In this document: positions 22,068 to 34,340 of the stretch, piece by piece
Position numbering within the stretch: position 1 is the stretch's first letter
How the letters are laid out: each line of letters starts with the position of its first letter
Origin: Sindora glabra
Lineage: Eukaryota > Streptophyta > Magnoliopsida > Fabales > Fabaceae
Reading direction: 5' to 3'
NCBI GenBank assembly: GCA_020226215.1
Contig: CM035235.1
Location: 65,931,283-65,995,282, forward strand
DNA length: 64,000 nt
Notes under the pieces: model-generated
What the model was told of the DNA's origin: nothing
The model's database searches: none
What the model saw: the letters and a program-made list of their open reading frames with translations, nothing else
Position numbers and translations under genes: made by a program

Positions 22068-24767
22068 TGTTATAACCTTAATCCAATCGTGATCGACATG
22101 AAACCCTTTTTCTAATTTCTACCAACTTATTCCTAATTAATTTAATTAATCTTGATTAACAAATATAATGCATTTATAAAGAAAGTTAGGTATGCTTATA
22201 GTTTTCCTAAAATGATGATAAGTAGGTTTAACTAATTTATGAGAAATTAGTTCAAATATCTTTTCTACCCATATTAATGACAAAATAAGACCTAAAATAT
22301 ATTATGTACAAGAATATGTATTATCGTATTACCATTGGTGAGCTTCCATGAAATCTAACTTTGAGGAAGTGGATGTAGAGGCTCAACCTAGAAATTTATA
22401 AAATAAATTATTTAGGAGTGAGTTTAGGTCTCTATGAATGAATAATTTATAAGAACAATAATAATTCGTAATAATTTACCCATCAGACTATCCTCATTTA
22501 ATATTTCATATCACATTTAAGCATATTACTCCCTCAATTCCTATTTATTTGTAACTATTAATTAATTTCACATATATTAAAAAAATAGTTTTATTTATTT
22601 ATTTTTAGCAAACTTTACAAGATTATCCTTTATGTGCAAAATTCAAGATAGTTAAAAATAAAGAGAAAAATGTAAAGGAATAAATGTAAATTAGTTAATA
22701 GTGTAGAATAATAAAGTATTTATTAATGAAAAAGAAGGATATATTTAAAAAAAGAACATTTGATGCTTCATTAAAATTTTACAGTAACAGATAAAAAGAA
22801 ACAAAAAAACCTTTTGAAAATGCAACAAATAAAAAGGAATAGAAGGAGTAGTAATTAAGAATTAATAACAATACATTTAATACACAATCATTTCATTCTC
22901 AATGTATCATATAAGAATACTTATGATTAATTATATTTAAGATCATATCTTGTTTGGAAAAATAAATAATAGATAGAATGCATTCATCTATCTTTTATCT
23001 CTCAAGTTAGCCTTATATCCTTCATAAACTTTTCATCCTTATCCTTCTAGAGTTTGCCTTATGCCTTTTTACAAAGATATTATTAACAAATTTTCTTTTG
23101 ATATTCACAATATCTCTCCTATCACATTTCTTAATTTCAATGTCACTACAATTTAAACTCTAGAGCTTAAGCTCTATGTAATATAGTCACAATTCAATTT
23201 CAATATATATTACAATACATATTAGTATCATTATGCCCTTTTGTATAGTTATAAGTAATCACATATATCATAATAATCAATCCACAAAACATTTCATTAT
23301 ATGAGTACTGAAATAAGTTCATTACAATATACCTTATATCATTACCTAAGTTATGTATTTCTTTTATGATTATCATAAATCACTTTATTTTAATGTTTAG
23401 AGACCAAACACCCCATATTGGACTATTATAAATCATGTAAACATAAAATCGATTGGTTATGGATTACTATATAGCCACCATGGTTATGACCTTTGGGTGA
23501 TCTTTATGAATAATTTAAAAATTATTAACATATTACTTATGAAACTTATTTTATTTGAAAATTTACTCAATTAACTTTTCATAAACTAGTTATTTGCCCA
23601 AATCGAGTAAGTTTTAAAAGAGTTATGCCTTTTTGAAGATAGATATAAAAAGTTCATTTTTTAAGATCTTAAGTTTTTTTAACTCTATCCATTTTTTGAC
23701 TATATCTCAAAATATTTATAATACTGAAACTAATTTTATTTGAAAATAGACTTAATTATCTTTAAAACAATATATAATTCATTTAAAGTGAATATAAGAT
23801 AAAAGAGTTATGTCCTTTTAAATTCAGTATAAAATGTAAGGCTTGGTGAATCAATTGACTAATCAATTCACCTGTCTTGAATTTACCTGTAGACCCTCAA
23901 AATCAATTAACCACTTAATTCACACATAAAAAAATTATTTTTTTAGCAAAAAATTCATTGTTTATTTGACTCTAAATGCCCTCTAAACATATAGATTATA
24001 CATAAAACCTTAATACAATCATTACCACATTTGTTTAACATTCCATATCATCCATCTTTATCATTTATTACTTTCACTACATCAAATCAAAATGATTTAA
24101 TAAAAATTACAAATAAACCATGTTTCCTCAATATTATCACATAGTCACAAAATCTATAAATTTAATTAGATTATCCACTTATCTTGTATAGAAGAGAATG
24201 CTAGGGAGCTAATTTGAAAATCTTTTGATCCTAATTATGTCAAAATTCATGGGTTCTAGAGTTTGGGTTTAAAATACACAACAAAACTAAATAAATCTCA
24301 AATTTTTCATTAACTAAAAGCAAATAGAAGGGATTCGTTATAAAAGTAATATTTTTACCTTAATTGGATGAAGAAATTAAGAAGAATAAAGGCCTTTCTT
24401 GCTAGATTGATAGAGTAATGGAGGAAATTCTTAGAGAGAGGTAGGAGAACTAGAGAGATGAAGAGAAATAGAGGAAATTGGGGTTTGGAAGGATGAAATG
24501 AGAGAAATAAGGTCTCAAGAGTATTTTTGAAAAATTACTTCTAAATCTTTTTCATACTCACTTATATCAATACAAAACTTTATACTTTATGATTCTAACA
24601 AGTTTTTCCTAGTAAATTTATATTCCTATGTTTTTCATTTGATTAAGCTTGTTTTATTCCATATTTGACATATAAGATTTTTAATTTAACCAAATTTATA
24701 AATTGCCTTAACTATTATTTCTTACAAAATAATTTCTAATTTACTAATAATTTAAGAGGGTATAACA
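22068..24767 (+). mobile_element. Solo-LTR-like insertion of 2.7 kb inside the gypsy element
   Basis: It begins TGTTATAACC and ends GGGTATAACA, the TG...CA inverted termini of an LTR. The flanking five bases are AAACA and AAATA, a one-mismatch target duplication. No coding sequence was found inside, so it is best read as a solo LTR of an unrelated element. A Stowaway MITE is nested at 22529-22848. Its right end was later copied together with flanking gypsy DNA (24611-25278). Confidence 0.6.
22529..22848. mobile_element. Stowaway-type MITE (Tc1/mariner)
   Basis: The ends are CTCCCTCAATTCCTATTTAT and, reverse-complemented, CTCCTTCTATTCCTTTTTAT. TA dinucleotides flank both sides (22527-22528 and 22849-22850). 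The CTCCCTC start and TA target duplication are the hallmarks of plant Stowaway elements. Length is 320 bases with no coding capacity. Confidence 0.9.
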
Positions 24768-25278
24768 AAATATTCAACCAATGGAATCTATTATAGAACT
24801 GAAGAAAGATTTCAAGCTTATCAAATAATTCATGTAACTAACAAGATTCATGGTGACCATTTTTGCAAAAGCTAAGTGTTTATTAAATCTAACATTTCCA
24901 AATTCAATGACAATCATGCAAATGCAAGTGAATCAAGAAGTATCACTAAATTTATATTTCTATATTTTTAATTTGATTTACCTTATTTTATTTTGTATTT
25001 CACATATAAGATTTTTATCTTAATCGAATTTACTAATTATCTTAACTATTTTTTTTACAAAATAATTTTTAATTTACTAATAATTCAATAATGTATAACA
25101 AAATATTCAACTAATGGAATCTATTGTAGAAGTGGAGAAAGGTTTCAAGCTCATCAAGCAATTCATGTAACTAACGAGATTTATTATGACCATTCTTACA
25201 AAAGCCAAGTGTTTGTTAAATCTAGCATTTCCAAATTCAATAACAATCATGTAAATGCAAGTGAATCAAGAAGTATCA
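24611..25278 (+). repeat. Tandem duplication of about 337 bp across an insertion junction
   Basis: Units 24611-24947 and 24948-25278 share TAAATTTATATT, ACATATAAGATTTTTA, ATAACAAAATATTCAAC, AATGGAATCTATT and GCAAGTGAATCAAGAAGTAT. Each unit holds the last part of the 2.7 kb LTR-like insertion plus about 180 bases of the gypsy interior, so the duplication came after that insertion. Confidence 0.85.
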
Positions 25279-25847
25279 TTAATAAAGGAAAGAAAACTTC
25301 ATGTTATGAAGATGCCAGTGTTGTGATAAAACATTTCTCAAAATCAAAATAGGCTAAACTTCATGAACTATGTTTACCATATAACAGTCCAAAAATTCTA
25401 GAAAGATTTATTAAAATTATTAAAGAAGATGATTATGTTAAATAAGAGAATGATACAGAAAAGTTTTCAAAGAGTTAGACAGAAGAAAAGTCCAACAACC
25501 AAGAATGTGAACATATTGGTAAAGGTCTATTAGAATATCAAGAAAATTCAGGTGCTCAACTTATAGCCCAACAATAAGAAAATCTTATTAACAACTTGAA
25601 GATTAAAATAGTGGACCTTGTTGGAGTTAAATTATTGGACTTGAATAAAGTATAACACTTAATTAATCTTATTCATAAATTGAAATGTAATATTGAAACA
25701 TTTTTAAAGAAGACTCATTTAAAAGATTGTCATTACTTCTAGAAGTTAATGTTGGAAAAATATTCCAAATATTTGTTTTGGTGGTATAGAAGCATTTAGG
25801 TTCAAAATCTAAAGTTGAGGTCAAGTTCATTTTCAAGTGAAAGAGAA

Positions 25848-26242
25848 TGATGTGAGAGCAAAAGTGAAAAGATCTTATAAAAAATCTAATCATACAAAAT
25901 GTGATAAGGATTTGATAATTATATTTTATTTAGATTAAGATTTATTTTATCATTTAAAGTTTAGTTATTTATATTTATTTTCTTTTATTTTATGAAGTCC
26001 CAGATAAAATGAAGGAATTTTAGAGTTAGGAGATTAATATAAATAAGTTAAATCTCACATCACTTAAATTTAGTGAGTTATTTTCCTAAGATTAGTATAT
26101 ATATATACCTTATTAGAGAGTTTTATTCATCCAATATTTAATTCAGATATCAATAACGTATTTGATTTCAATATTATTATTTTATTTCTAGTACACTAAA
26201 ATTTTTATTTATTATGTCACTTTTGCTTTTTATCTTACGTTA
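25848..26242 (+). repeat. 3' LTR of the gypsy element
   Basis: It starts TGATGTGAGAGC after the purine-rich tract at about 25835-25847 and ends near CTTACGTTA (the terminal CA has become TA). It aligns with 20576-20968. Confidence 0.82.
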
Positions 26243-27389
26243 GTTGGTTTTAAAAATAATCAACATCTAAAGCTTCACATGGGATAGCATAAAAATTTAA
26301 GATATTAATGTTCTTCATAATTGTTATTCAAAATGGTGTTTGAAGCATCCTTCCAGGAAATGTGAAAACTTTACACATAGATTTTGGACTTAATCAACAT
26401 TAAAAAGTATTAAATTGCTGCTTCATTGGACACAAGTAATAAATAGGATGTTGGTTTTAGTTTATAATTGACATCTATCTTTTTGGATTTTGCATATAAA
26501 ATTTTGCTCTAACTCTTACTTTTCATATAAAATATTTTTGACATCCTTATTCTCTAATATTTCAATGAGATCTTCTAACTTTCACTTTTCATATGAAACA
26601 TTTTTGATGTTACACTATCTGATATTCTAACAATCCTCTTGTCTCATTGCCAAAGTATGCAATGAAAGAAACAAAAAACTAACTACTAGTTCTTTCATTG
26701 GATAGTCTTATGATTAAAATGGAGAAAATCAAATAACAAACTAGAAGTTTATATTTATGATGATAATTTTGATACATAGTAATTTTGTTGTACTTTTTGT
26801 ATATTGATATAAATATTTATTTTTCATGTATTGATGATTTAGAGTATTTTATTATTAAAAAAACCTTGATGCTAAGATTATTAAAGGTGAAGGGAGCTTT
26901 TTGGACCTAGAGTTTTTTTATAGGGTAATGCAATGTGATAAGGATATTTTATAGGTAAATTGCATTGAGGTATCACTTATTGGACTTCTTTTCAAATAGC
27001 TGCTAGTACTAAACTTTATTTCAAAGAGGTACTAGATTTATGAATTATTAGCTTTATATTTCTAAAATACCTTTTTCTTAATTATTTTTTTCACATTTAT
27101 CCTTTTTATTCCGATCATTCTATTATCTACCATCTAGATTTAATCTTTTCTTTATGTATTTTCGATCTCAATCCTTGTTCGACATTTATTGTTGATCGGT
27201 CTCCTTTTGCTTTTCGATTGATATTCGGATTTACTGATCATGTACTTTTTTTACAATTGCATTGTCATTTAGTAATTGTGATTTATTGATAATGGAACAG
27301 TGGCTGTTGCTTATATGTAATTATAAGGTGAAATTGTAGTGTTGAAGATTAACACCTAGTACATACTATGATGATTTAGTTTAAATAGT
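26243..27389. other. Intergenic; possible left end of the MULE
   Basis: No gene is seen. The stretch 26950-27075 (TAAATTGCATTGAGGTATCA, then GGACTTCTTTTCAAATAGCT and AAAGAGGTACTAG) looks like a MULE terminal inverted repeat, but I could not find its reverse complement to the right, so this is a guess from position. Confidence 0.35.
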
Positions 27390-30300
27390 TGTGTATGAAT
27401 TTTAAGGATCTATTTGTTAATAATTTTTTCCTGTCCTATTCTCTTCCTATTCATTATATTTCTTTCCTGATGAGTAATTTAGAGTTGAAAAATATGGTTA
27501 AGTTGGTTCACATTTTGGATATAAAATATGTAAATATTAGTGTTAATATTGGTTCGATTTCTATATCACACTCCTTCTATGTTCTTTAAATAGTGAGAGG
27601 ATTTTATTATCCAATTCATAGGTTAGATACAGTCAGCCACGTTAGTTAAAGGTTCGTTGGCGCTGTTGTTAGGTTTAGGAATGCATTATACAAGTATTCT
27701 ATTAATAAAGGTTTTTTGTTTGATTATGTTAAGAATATAAAAATAAAGGTAGTAGCTTGTATTCTTAAAGAAAGGACTAGGAAGGCTATGAATGGGTTGT
27801 AACTGCATTATTGTGCAAGGTGAATAGTTTTTTTCATATTAAAAAGTTAGTGAATAATCACACTTTATGGCTTCATGTTGAATAGTTCAACTTTAAAGAG
27901 GATGGGATCCAAATTGATTTTTGAATTGGTCATTGATTTAGTGAGGGGATTCCCATCTTTAGCAGCTAGTGAAGTTGTAAATGATTTTCAAATAATTACA
28001 ATTTAACAATTCCTTATTGTAAGGCATGGCATGCAATGGAGAAAGTAAAATGTATGGTATTTAGTGATTTTGATAACTCTGTTAAATAAATTAGTTGGTT
28101 TGTATCTACTATGAATGAAGTGAATCTTGGTAGTTACATTATGATGGACATGGATGATAGTAATAAGAGATTCAAATGAATATTTGTTGCATTTCAGGCT
28201 TATATCGAAGGATTCTTATTTTGCAGGTCTCTCTTATTTATTGATAGGACTTTCTTGACTGTCTAGGTTAAAGTAGGTCATCTTATCAACTATCGACAAG
28301 GATGACAATCAAGGTGAGTTTTTTCTTTTTTTTTTGAGTTTATTATGTAGGGTTTTTCATGCAAGAATGATTTTATTTGGTCGTTTAATTAGTGTCATTG
28401 TTTGAAGGCTAAATAGTAATATGTTATCTCTTGTTACTGTTTGTTCTAGAGATACCTAGCATCGAAGGCCTTGTGTTCTTCCCTTTATTCTAGGAATTAG
28501 TAATAACATTCAAAAAATGAAGAAACATAGGTAAATCAAATATAATTGACAATGAAACTGCCAGAAAACTATGTGTTACTATTTAAATAGTAAATAATAA
28601 CATGTTAATTTTTCAGTCTGACATGTTGCTGTTTGAATAGGAATCAATAACAACATTAAAAAATAAAGAAAGATAGCTAAATTAAGTATGTTTGACCTAG
28701 AAAACTATGTGTTACTATTTGAATCAGAAATAAGAACATATTATTTTTTCGGTCTGACATGTTGCTATTTGAAGAGGAATTAGTAACAACATTGAAAAAA
28801 TAAAGAAATGTAGGCAAATCAAGTATGATTTACCCAAAAAACTACGTGTTAATGTTTGAATAAGAAATAATAATATGTTATTTTTTCGATTTGATATGTT
28901 TTTGCTTGAATAGGAATTAGTAACAACATTCAAAAATGAAGAAAACATAGGTAAATCAAGTATGATTGGTGATAGAACTGTTAGAAAATAATATGTTACT
29001 ATTTGAATAAGAAACAATAACATATTTTTTTAATCTAACATGTTGATGTTTGAATAGGAATTAGTAACAATATTAAAAAAATAAAGAAACATAGGCAAAT
29101 AAAGTATTTAATGAATTTTACTATTAATGAAAATTAATTTGTCTATTTATTGTATTTTTTATGTTATTATTTCCATCCAAAATAGTAACATGACTTATGT
29201 TATAGATCATGTTTCCATTTTAATGGTTTATGTTACTATTTCATTTTGGGGTTATTTTTTCTAACTTTTATTGTGGTTGATCTAAAAATTAAGAAAATTG
29301 ATTTTGATTCCTTTCATAATTGTTCATGGTACTTGATGCAAACCGACAGGTGGCTTTTATTTTCGATCGTAATTTAGGATTGCTTGAAGCAATGCCTAAG
29401 TATTTTTCAATAGCACCCTATTTTTTTGTTTGCATCATTTAAAATAGAATTTAAGGGATAGATTTAATGGTGTTGCATTTTCAAATTCATTTAGGGAGTA
29501 CATAGTTTATTAATTTACAATGTATGTATATTCCCCAATAGTAGATACATTTAGCAAGAACTTAGAAGTTTTCAAATGCAAAGGAAATCAGATTGCTTAG
29601 AACTTTTTCATAGGATTTGTACTTGAATGTTGGCTGAACATTTTCAGCTGTAATTATCATTATGGTGAGATAATATCAAACACAGTTGAATCTTATAGTT
29701 CTTGGATTCATGATGCCAGGAAGTTGGTGATCATAAATATGGTTGATAACATTTTTTCAAAGTTAATAAAGTTATTTGTAAATGGAGGTTTGAATCATTA
29801 GGTTGGAATGAGGTTATTTGTCCTGTTTAGGTGTTAAAATTAGAATTATACTCAAGAAAGTGTAGAGGTTGGGTTGTTAAGAAGTCATCAAAAATTATTT
29901 TTAAAGTTTTAGTAGATCCAATTATGTGTGTTGATATTTCTCATTAGAGTTGCACTTGTAACCAGTAGCAACTGGATGGTTGTCCTTGTGTTCATGTAGC
30001 TAAAACCATGTAGTTGCCGCTATTAGAAGATGTGAGATTCTTGTGAATGAGGTTGTGGAGAATTATTTTCATATAAGCACATAGAGGAAGATTTATGAAC
30101 AAGTAATACACCCTAATCCTACAATGCTAAGGTAGAAGGTTGATGTGGTAGAGGATGCAGTTACCTTACCTCTTATTTCAAAAAGACAAGTAGGCAAAAT
30201 GAGGATTAGCTCGAGGGGTGAGTGTGGTAAGAAAATTAGATGCAGAAGATGTGGCAAACTAGAAAATCATAATAAGAAAAGTTGTAAGGAGCCAGCTTGA
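27390..30300 (+). pseudogene. Decayed Mutator-like (MULE) transposase
   Basis: Broken + frames give the MuDR-type transposase in order. The N-terminal DNA-binding region is FRNALYKYSINKG (about 27667) and VACILKER (about 27748). The catalytic start is FVAFQAYIEGF followed by CRSLLFIDRTFLT (28180-28260, with the first catalytic D). ISDRQ-like residues follow near 29335, then YGEIISNTVESYSSWI and ARKLVIINMVDN near 29660-29750. A SWIM zinc finger CTCNQ.QLDGCPCVHVA lies at 29951-30000 and a CCHC-like knuckle CRRCGKLENHNKKSC at 30240-30285. A block of 140 bp repeats (28490-29130) interrupts it. Stops are frequent, so it cannot make a working enzyme. Confidence 0.85.
28490..29130. repeat. Palindrome-rich minisatellite, block 1 (about 140 bp period)
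   Basis: The marker AGGAAT(T/C)A(G/A)TAA recurs at about 28493, 28639, 28774, 28912 and 29056 (spacings 146, 135, 138, 144). Each unit has TGTTACTATTTGAAT...AATAACATGTTA and GACATGTTGCTGTTTGAA...GTAACAACATT modules, each close to an inverted repeat. The block splits the MULE transposase. Confidence 0.85.
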
Positions 30301-31365
30301 ATGCAGTTTTTTCAATAGCATAACTTATATTCTTTATGATTCTTTTGCTTTGTAAAGAGAAAGAGTAACATCATTCCATTAAAGTAACATAAGTGGTTAT
30401 TAGTTAGTATCAGTAATTGACATGTTCGATTTGGTTTTTGCTTAGTAGTAACTTCAATGAAAAACTCAAAATAAATAGCCTGAATCAGTTCTTAATAACA
30501 GTAAAAATGTTAAGTAGTAATATGTTACTATTTTATGTATAGACTAGTGACATCAAACAAAAAGTAACAAAACATTGTACATGTTATTGTTTTACATTTA
30601 ATAATAACATTAAGGTATGATAGTAACATATAGATTTTTAGAGCTATAGCACCTTTCTCCTTAATCTTTAAGATATCAAATTAAAAGCTACACAATTGCT
30701 TGCATGTGACTTATTTTTATTTGAAATAGTAATATCAAGGCAAAAGATTAAGAGAAACTGGTAAAAAGAATATGCTAAATTTTTATTGATATTTACGATT
30801 GAATGTTACATGTATTTTAATTTAACTTTTTGTATATAATTAGGATGTTAGATATAATTGAATTCTGCTTACAAGGAAATGAGAAAGTACATAAGAATCA
30901 TATAATTCACTAATTTTACATAAGAATCACACAATTGAATGTTACATATAATTTAGCTTAAAAGGATTGTAATCTTCGAGGAAGTTATTCACCAATTTTG
31001 CCCTTATATTCCTTCATAGACTCTTGATAGAAATTATTCTTCAAATTCATTATTGTTATATATATCCTCTATTTGTTTACACACAAAAATCCTATAGTTT
31101 TTCCTAAAATTGTAAATTTGTGCGAAGATTTAGTTTCTAACTCTTAATTATATTAGTTTTGGATTAGTAAAAGAAGATGTTACTTATGATCCAGGCTTTT
31201 GTTGTGACAACCTTTCATATAATATGAGATTGAAAGGTGGCTTTGTAGTTGCTAGTTCTGATCCCATAGACATCTCATTCTTCTAAAAGATTTCATTCTT
31301 TTAAAAGATTTCATTCTTCTTCTCATTGTAATAATCCTTTTGTTATTGAATTACCAAGTTAGGTA
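30301..31365. repeat. MULE 3' region with scattered GTTACT/AGTAAC motifs
   Basis: No gene is seen. Copies of AGTAACAT and ATGTTACT-type words recur at 30365-30640 without a clean period. A small tandem repeat of an 18 bp unit (TTCTAAAAGATTTCATTC type) lies at about 31281-31318. Confidence 0.5.
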
Positions 31366-31800
31366 AGATATCAAGTCAAGAAAATATGTTGCTATTTGGT
31401 CTGGAATCGGTAACAACATTCAAAAAAGGAAGAAATATAGGCAAATTAAGTATAATTAACGATGAAATTGCTAAAAAACTACATGTTATTATTTGAATAG
31501 GAAACAATAACATATTTTTTTTCTATGACATGTTGCTGTCTGAATAGGAATCAGTAACAATATTGAAAAAATGAATAAATATAGGCAAATTAAGTATGAT
31601 TTACCCAGAAAACTATGTGTTACTATTTAAACAGTAAATAGTAACATGTTATTTTTTAAGTTTGACATGTTGCTATTTGAATAGGAATCAATAACACATT
31701 CAAAAAACAAAGAAACATGGCTAAATCAAGTATGATTAATCGAGAAAACTACATATTACTATTTGGATAGGAAATAGTAACACCAACCAGAAATAATATA
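31366..31800. repeat. Palindrome-rich minisatellite, block 2
   Basis: Same repeat as 28490-29130: GGAATC(G/A)(G/A)TAACA markers at about 31403, 31548 and 31684 (spacings 145 and 136), with ACTATGTGTTACTATTTAAA and AGTAACATGTTATTTTTT modules between them. Confidence 0.8.
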
Positions 31801-32394
31801 TCAGTTAATATAAGTCTAGAATAGTTGGCATTTGATCATAATTTAAGCATCACTCACCACCATTTTGGCATCAATAAATTATGGATCTATAGTCCCCTCT
31901 TTTTTAGGCCTCATTGAGTTGTGATTAGTCCACTTGCACTTTGCACTATTAAGCATTAGTAATGTGTAGTGATTGGGATTTGAGTAGTCCTTGACATCTG
32001 TTAAGTTTATTAGGAATAGAATAATTTTTACATTTATTGCTTCCTCTACCTTTTGATTAAACTTTATTTTCCTCAATTCTTTGTAGATTAGAATTTTATT
32101 GACCACATAAGATTGTTAACACATTTTAAATACAAGTTAGTATCAAAGTATTTTTCGTATATCACATTTAGGAATTGGTTTAAATCTTTCCTAATATATG
32201 CAATTAAATACAAAAATCTTATTACTATTGGATGTACCAACCATTTGTTCTCGAGTGTATGGGAATTTATTATCTGAAATTTATTTTAGATTAGTTTTTG
32301 TTAGATAAATTGATGAAGAATAAGTCAAACTTTAAAAAGGAGTGGAAAAAATAATTAGTTGAATGATAATAAATAAAAATACAAGGAATTGCAT

Positions 32395-32580
32395 GTTACT
32401 GCTTGAACTGCAAATAATAACATCATATTTTAGAGTTATGAAAATGTTCAGTGCTATCATGTTACTGTTTCAACTCGAAATAGTAACATAATTATGTTAC
32501 TGTTTCAACTCGAAATAGTAACATAATTATGTTACTGTTTCAATTTGAAACAATAACATGATTATAAAAGGAATAACATA
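32395..32580. repeat. Palindromic 35 bp tandem repeats, block 3
   Basis: A 35 bp unit starts at 32459, 32494 and 32529. Each is an inverted repeat with arms GTTACTGTTTC and GAAATAGTAAC around the loop AACTC. The first two are identical and the third has changed in the arms. A looser copy precedes them near 32395-32430. Confidence 0.9.
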
Positions 32581-32829
32581 AAACATTAATGTTGTAACAT
32601 CTAAGAGAAGCATACATCTGATGTTAGTGACTTTTTTACAATTATATTTAGCAACTCCTCAAATGTTATATACAATTCGTATTACAGATCTGTCTAAACA
32701 AAAGATTTACAAATGATGGTATAGGGTAGAAATTAGTTAAAGTACTAAGCAATAATACTAATTTAATGAAAGCAACCAATAATAGAATAGCACATGAGTT
32801 ACATTATATCTCCTATTTTATGTACTTGA

Positions 32830-33720
32830 AGTAGTTTTTTAGTGGCATTTACGAGGAGGTATTTTGCAACTAACCATTTTGAACCTATTTTTAGCTATTT
32901 AGTCCATTTCTTCTTGGTTAGTTTCGCATATGTTTTCTCCAAGATGATTGGAGAAGACTACCTACCTTCGTTCTTCTTATCCTCAGTAGTAGTAGTTGTT
33001 TATTATGTGTGTTATTGTTTCTTGTATTTTTTGTATGGGTCAGAGTAAGTGTATTTCGTATCTCATTTTGTTTTTGTGATTTTTTCCTTTAATGCCTTTG
33101 ATAATTGACTTTTATTTATTGTCAGTCACATATTGTTATTCTTCTTTAGATATCTTTATTTTCCCTTTTGCAACCAATTGCATAGACATATCTACGAGCT
33201 ATGTTGTGAGTTGATTGCTTTGCTTCCTAAAACTGGCATTTTCCTCTTTCAAGGTGTTAATAGTTATGCTGAGGTTGTTTATTTTTGTTGTTATGTCGGA
33301 TCGTTGCTTTCTTAGCTATGCATTTTTTTCTTCAAGTTTTGTGATTGTTTGTTCATTTCATTGTACTTGTTCCTTTGACCTTTAGAGTTTCTCCATTAAG
33401 AACTTCAATTCCTCAAGTCAGTTTGTCTATTCTGTCTTTTGCATTGAGGAACTCATCCTTCAAGCTTTTATAGGTCAATATTTTGTTGTTATTTGTGATG
33501 TTATTCAGATAAAGCAATTTTTGCGAAATTGTTCCAGGGTTATTTTTCGTGGTTTTATGATGTAGTATGTCATTGTTGTGTTGTCATCAAATTTGGAGTC
33601 CTCCGATTGGGAAGGTGTGGTCTATATTTTTGTTTGTTCTTAGGAGTTAATTTGTTGTTCTCCATATGCTGTTTATGTTTAAATCTGGTAAAGGAGATTA
33701 GTTTCTCTTTTTATAGGTTT
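32830..33720 (-). pseudogene. Decayed coiled-coil coding region, unidentified
   Basis: On -, broken frames between about 33500 and 33150 read SLKDEFLNAKDRIDKLT, LEEKNA, ATTKINNLSI and TLKEENASFRKQSNQL: heptad-like, charged coiled-coil sequence with stops and frameshifts. The + strand open frames here (for example 32842-33048 and 33529-33723) are rich in F, V and Y and look like the reverse of this. MULEs can carry a second gene downstream of the transposase, but I cannot assign this to a family. Confidence 0.4.
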
Positions 33721-34049
33721 TAGCACTTTATTGAGCACATGAAATGTAAAGGTGTTTGTTCATTAGTGTTATTAGTGGACATGTTTCTATTTTAGTGAGA
33801 ATGAATGAAAGATTAACTAGTAGCATAATAATGGCATGGGTAATGGAAACATCATTGTTTAAAGGTTACCTAAAGCTAGTTAGCATTTTTCTCTTTTAGT
33901 TGTTGTGTGAGTTACCTTAAGTCTCACTTGAGGCATCTTGGTATCCTTTGATTCCAAGGTGCTATCAATATGTTAATTGTTTCGCACAGCCAATATTGTC
34001 AATAATATAATGTACATATTGTGAAATCTATTTTTAATAGAATTTGCAT

Positions 34050-34340
34050 TTTAAAAAATGTTACTGTTTATAAGCCAAATAGTAATATATTTTGAAAATT
34101 TAAAATAAATGGATAAATTAAATCTTCTTAACAACCAAAATTGTCAAATAATAGCACATTATTATTTAGTCTCCAAACAGTAACATCAACTAAAAACCTC
34201 AAATAAATAAATAAATCAAGTGTCCTTAACAATAAAGATTGTCATATAATAGCATGTTACTATTTGATCTCTAGATAGTAATATCAACTGAAAATCAAGA
34301 ATAATCATACAAATGAATTCTCCTTAACAAGAAAACTAAC
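34050..34340. repeat. Palindrome-rich minisatellite, block 4
   Basis: Two units of about 100-140 bp with GTTACTGTTTATAAG, TCTCCAAACAGTAACATCAA and TGTTACTATTTGATC...AGATAGTAATATCAA modules, separated by AAATAAATAAATCAA-type spacers. Related to the block at 35080-35890. Confidence 0.7.

Larger units (their letters stand above)
20576..26242 (+). mobile_element. Old Ty3/gypsy LTR retrotransposon with nested insertions
   Basis: Two related direct repeats, 20576-20968 and 25848-26242, are the LTRs. The left one is followed by TGGAATCAAAGC (20971-20982), close to the initiator-methionine tRNA primer-binding site. The right one is preceded by AAGTGAAAGAGAA, a polypurine tract in the usual gypsy setting. 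A gag remnant lies at about 21470-21640. The flanking five bases (GTCAA and GTTGG) no longer match. LTR divergence is visible by eye, so the insertion is old. A 2.7 kb LTR-like insertion occupies 22068-24767. I found no intact pol motifs. Confidence 0.82.

Noticed and set aside
26950..27075. Definite MULE terminal inverted repeat
   Set aside because: No reverse-complement partner was found on the right side, so it is only mentioned as a possibility.
32842..33723. Three F/V/Y-rich open frames on +
   Set aside because: They appear to be the complement of a lysine/glutamate-rich coiled-coil region on -.
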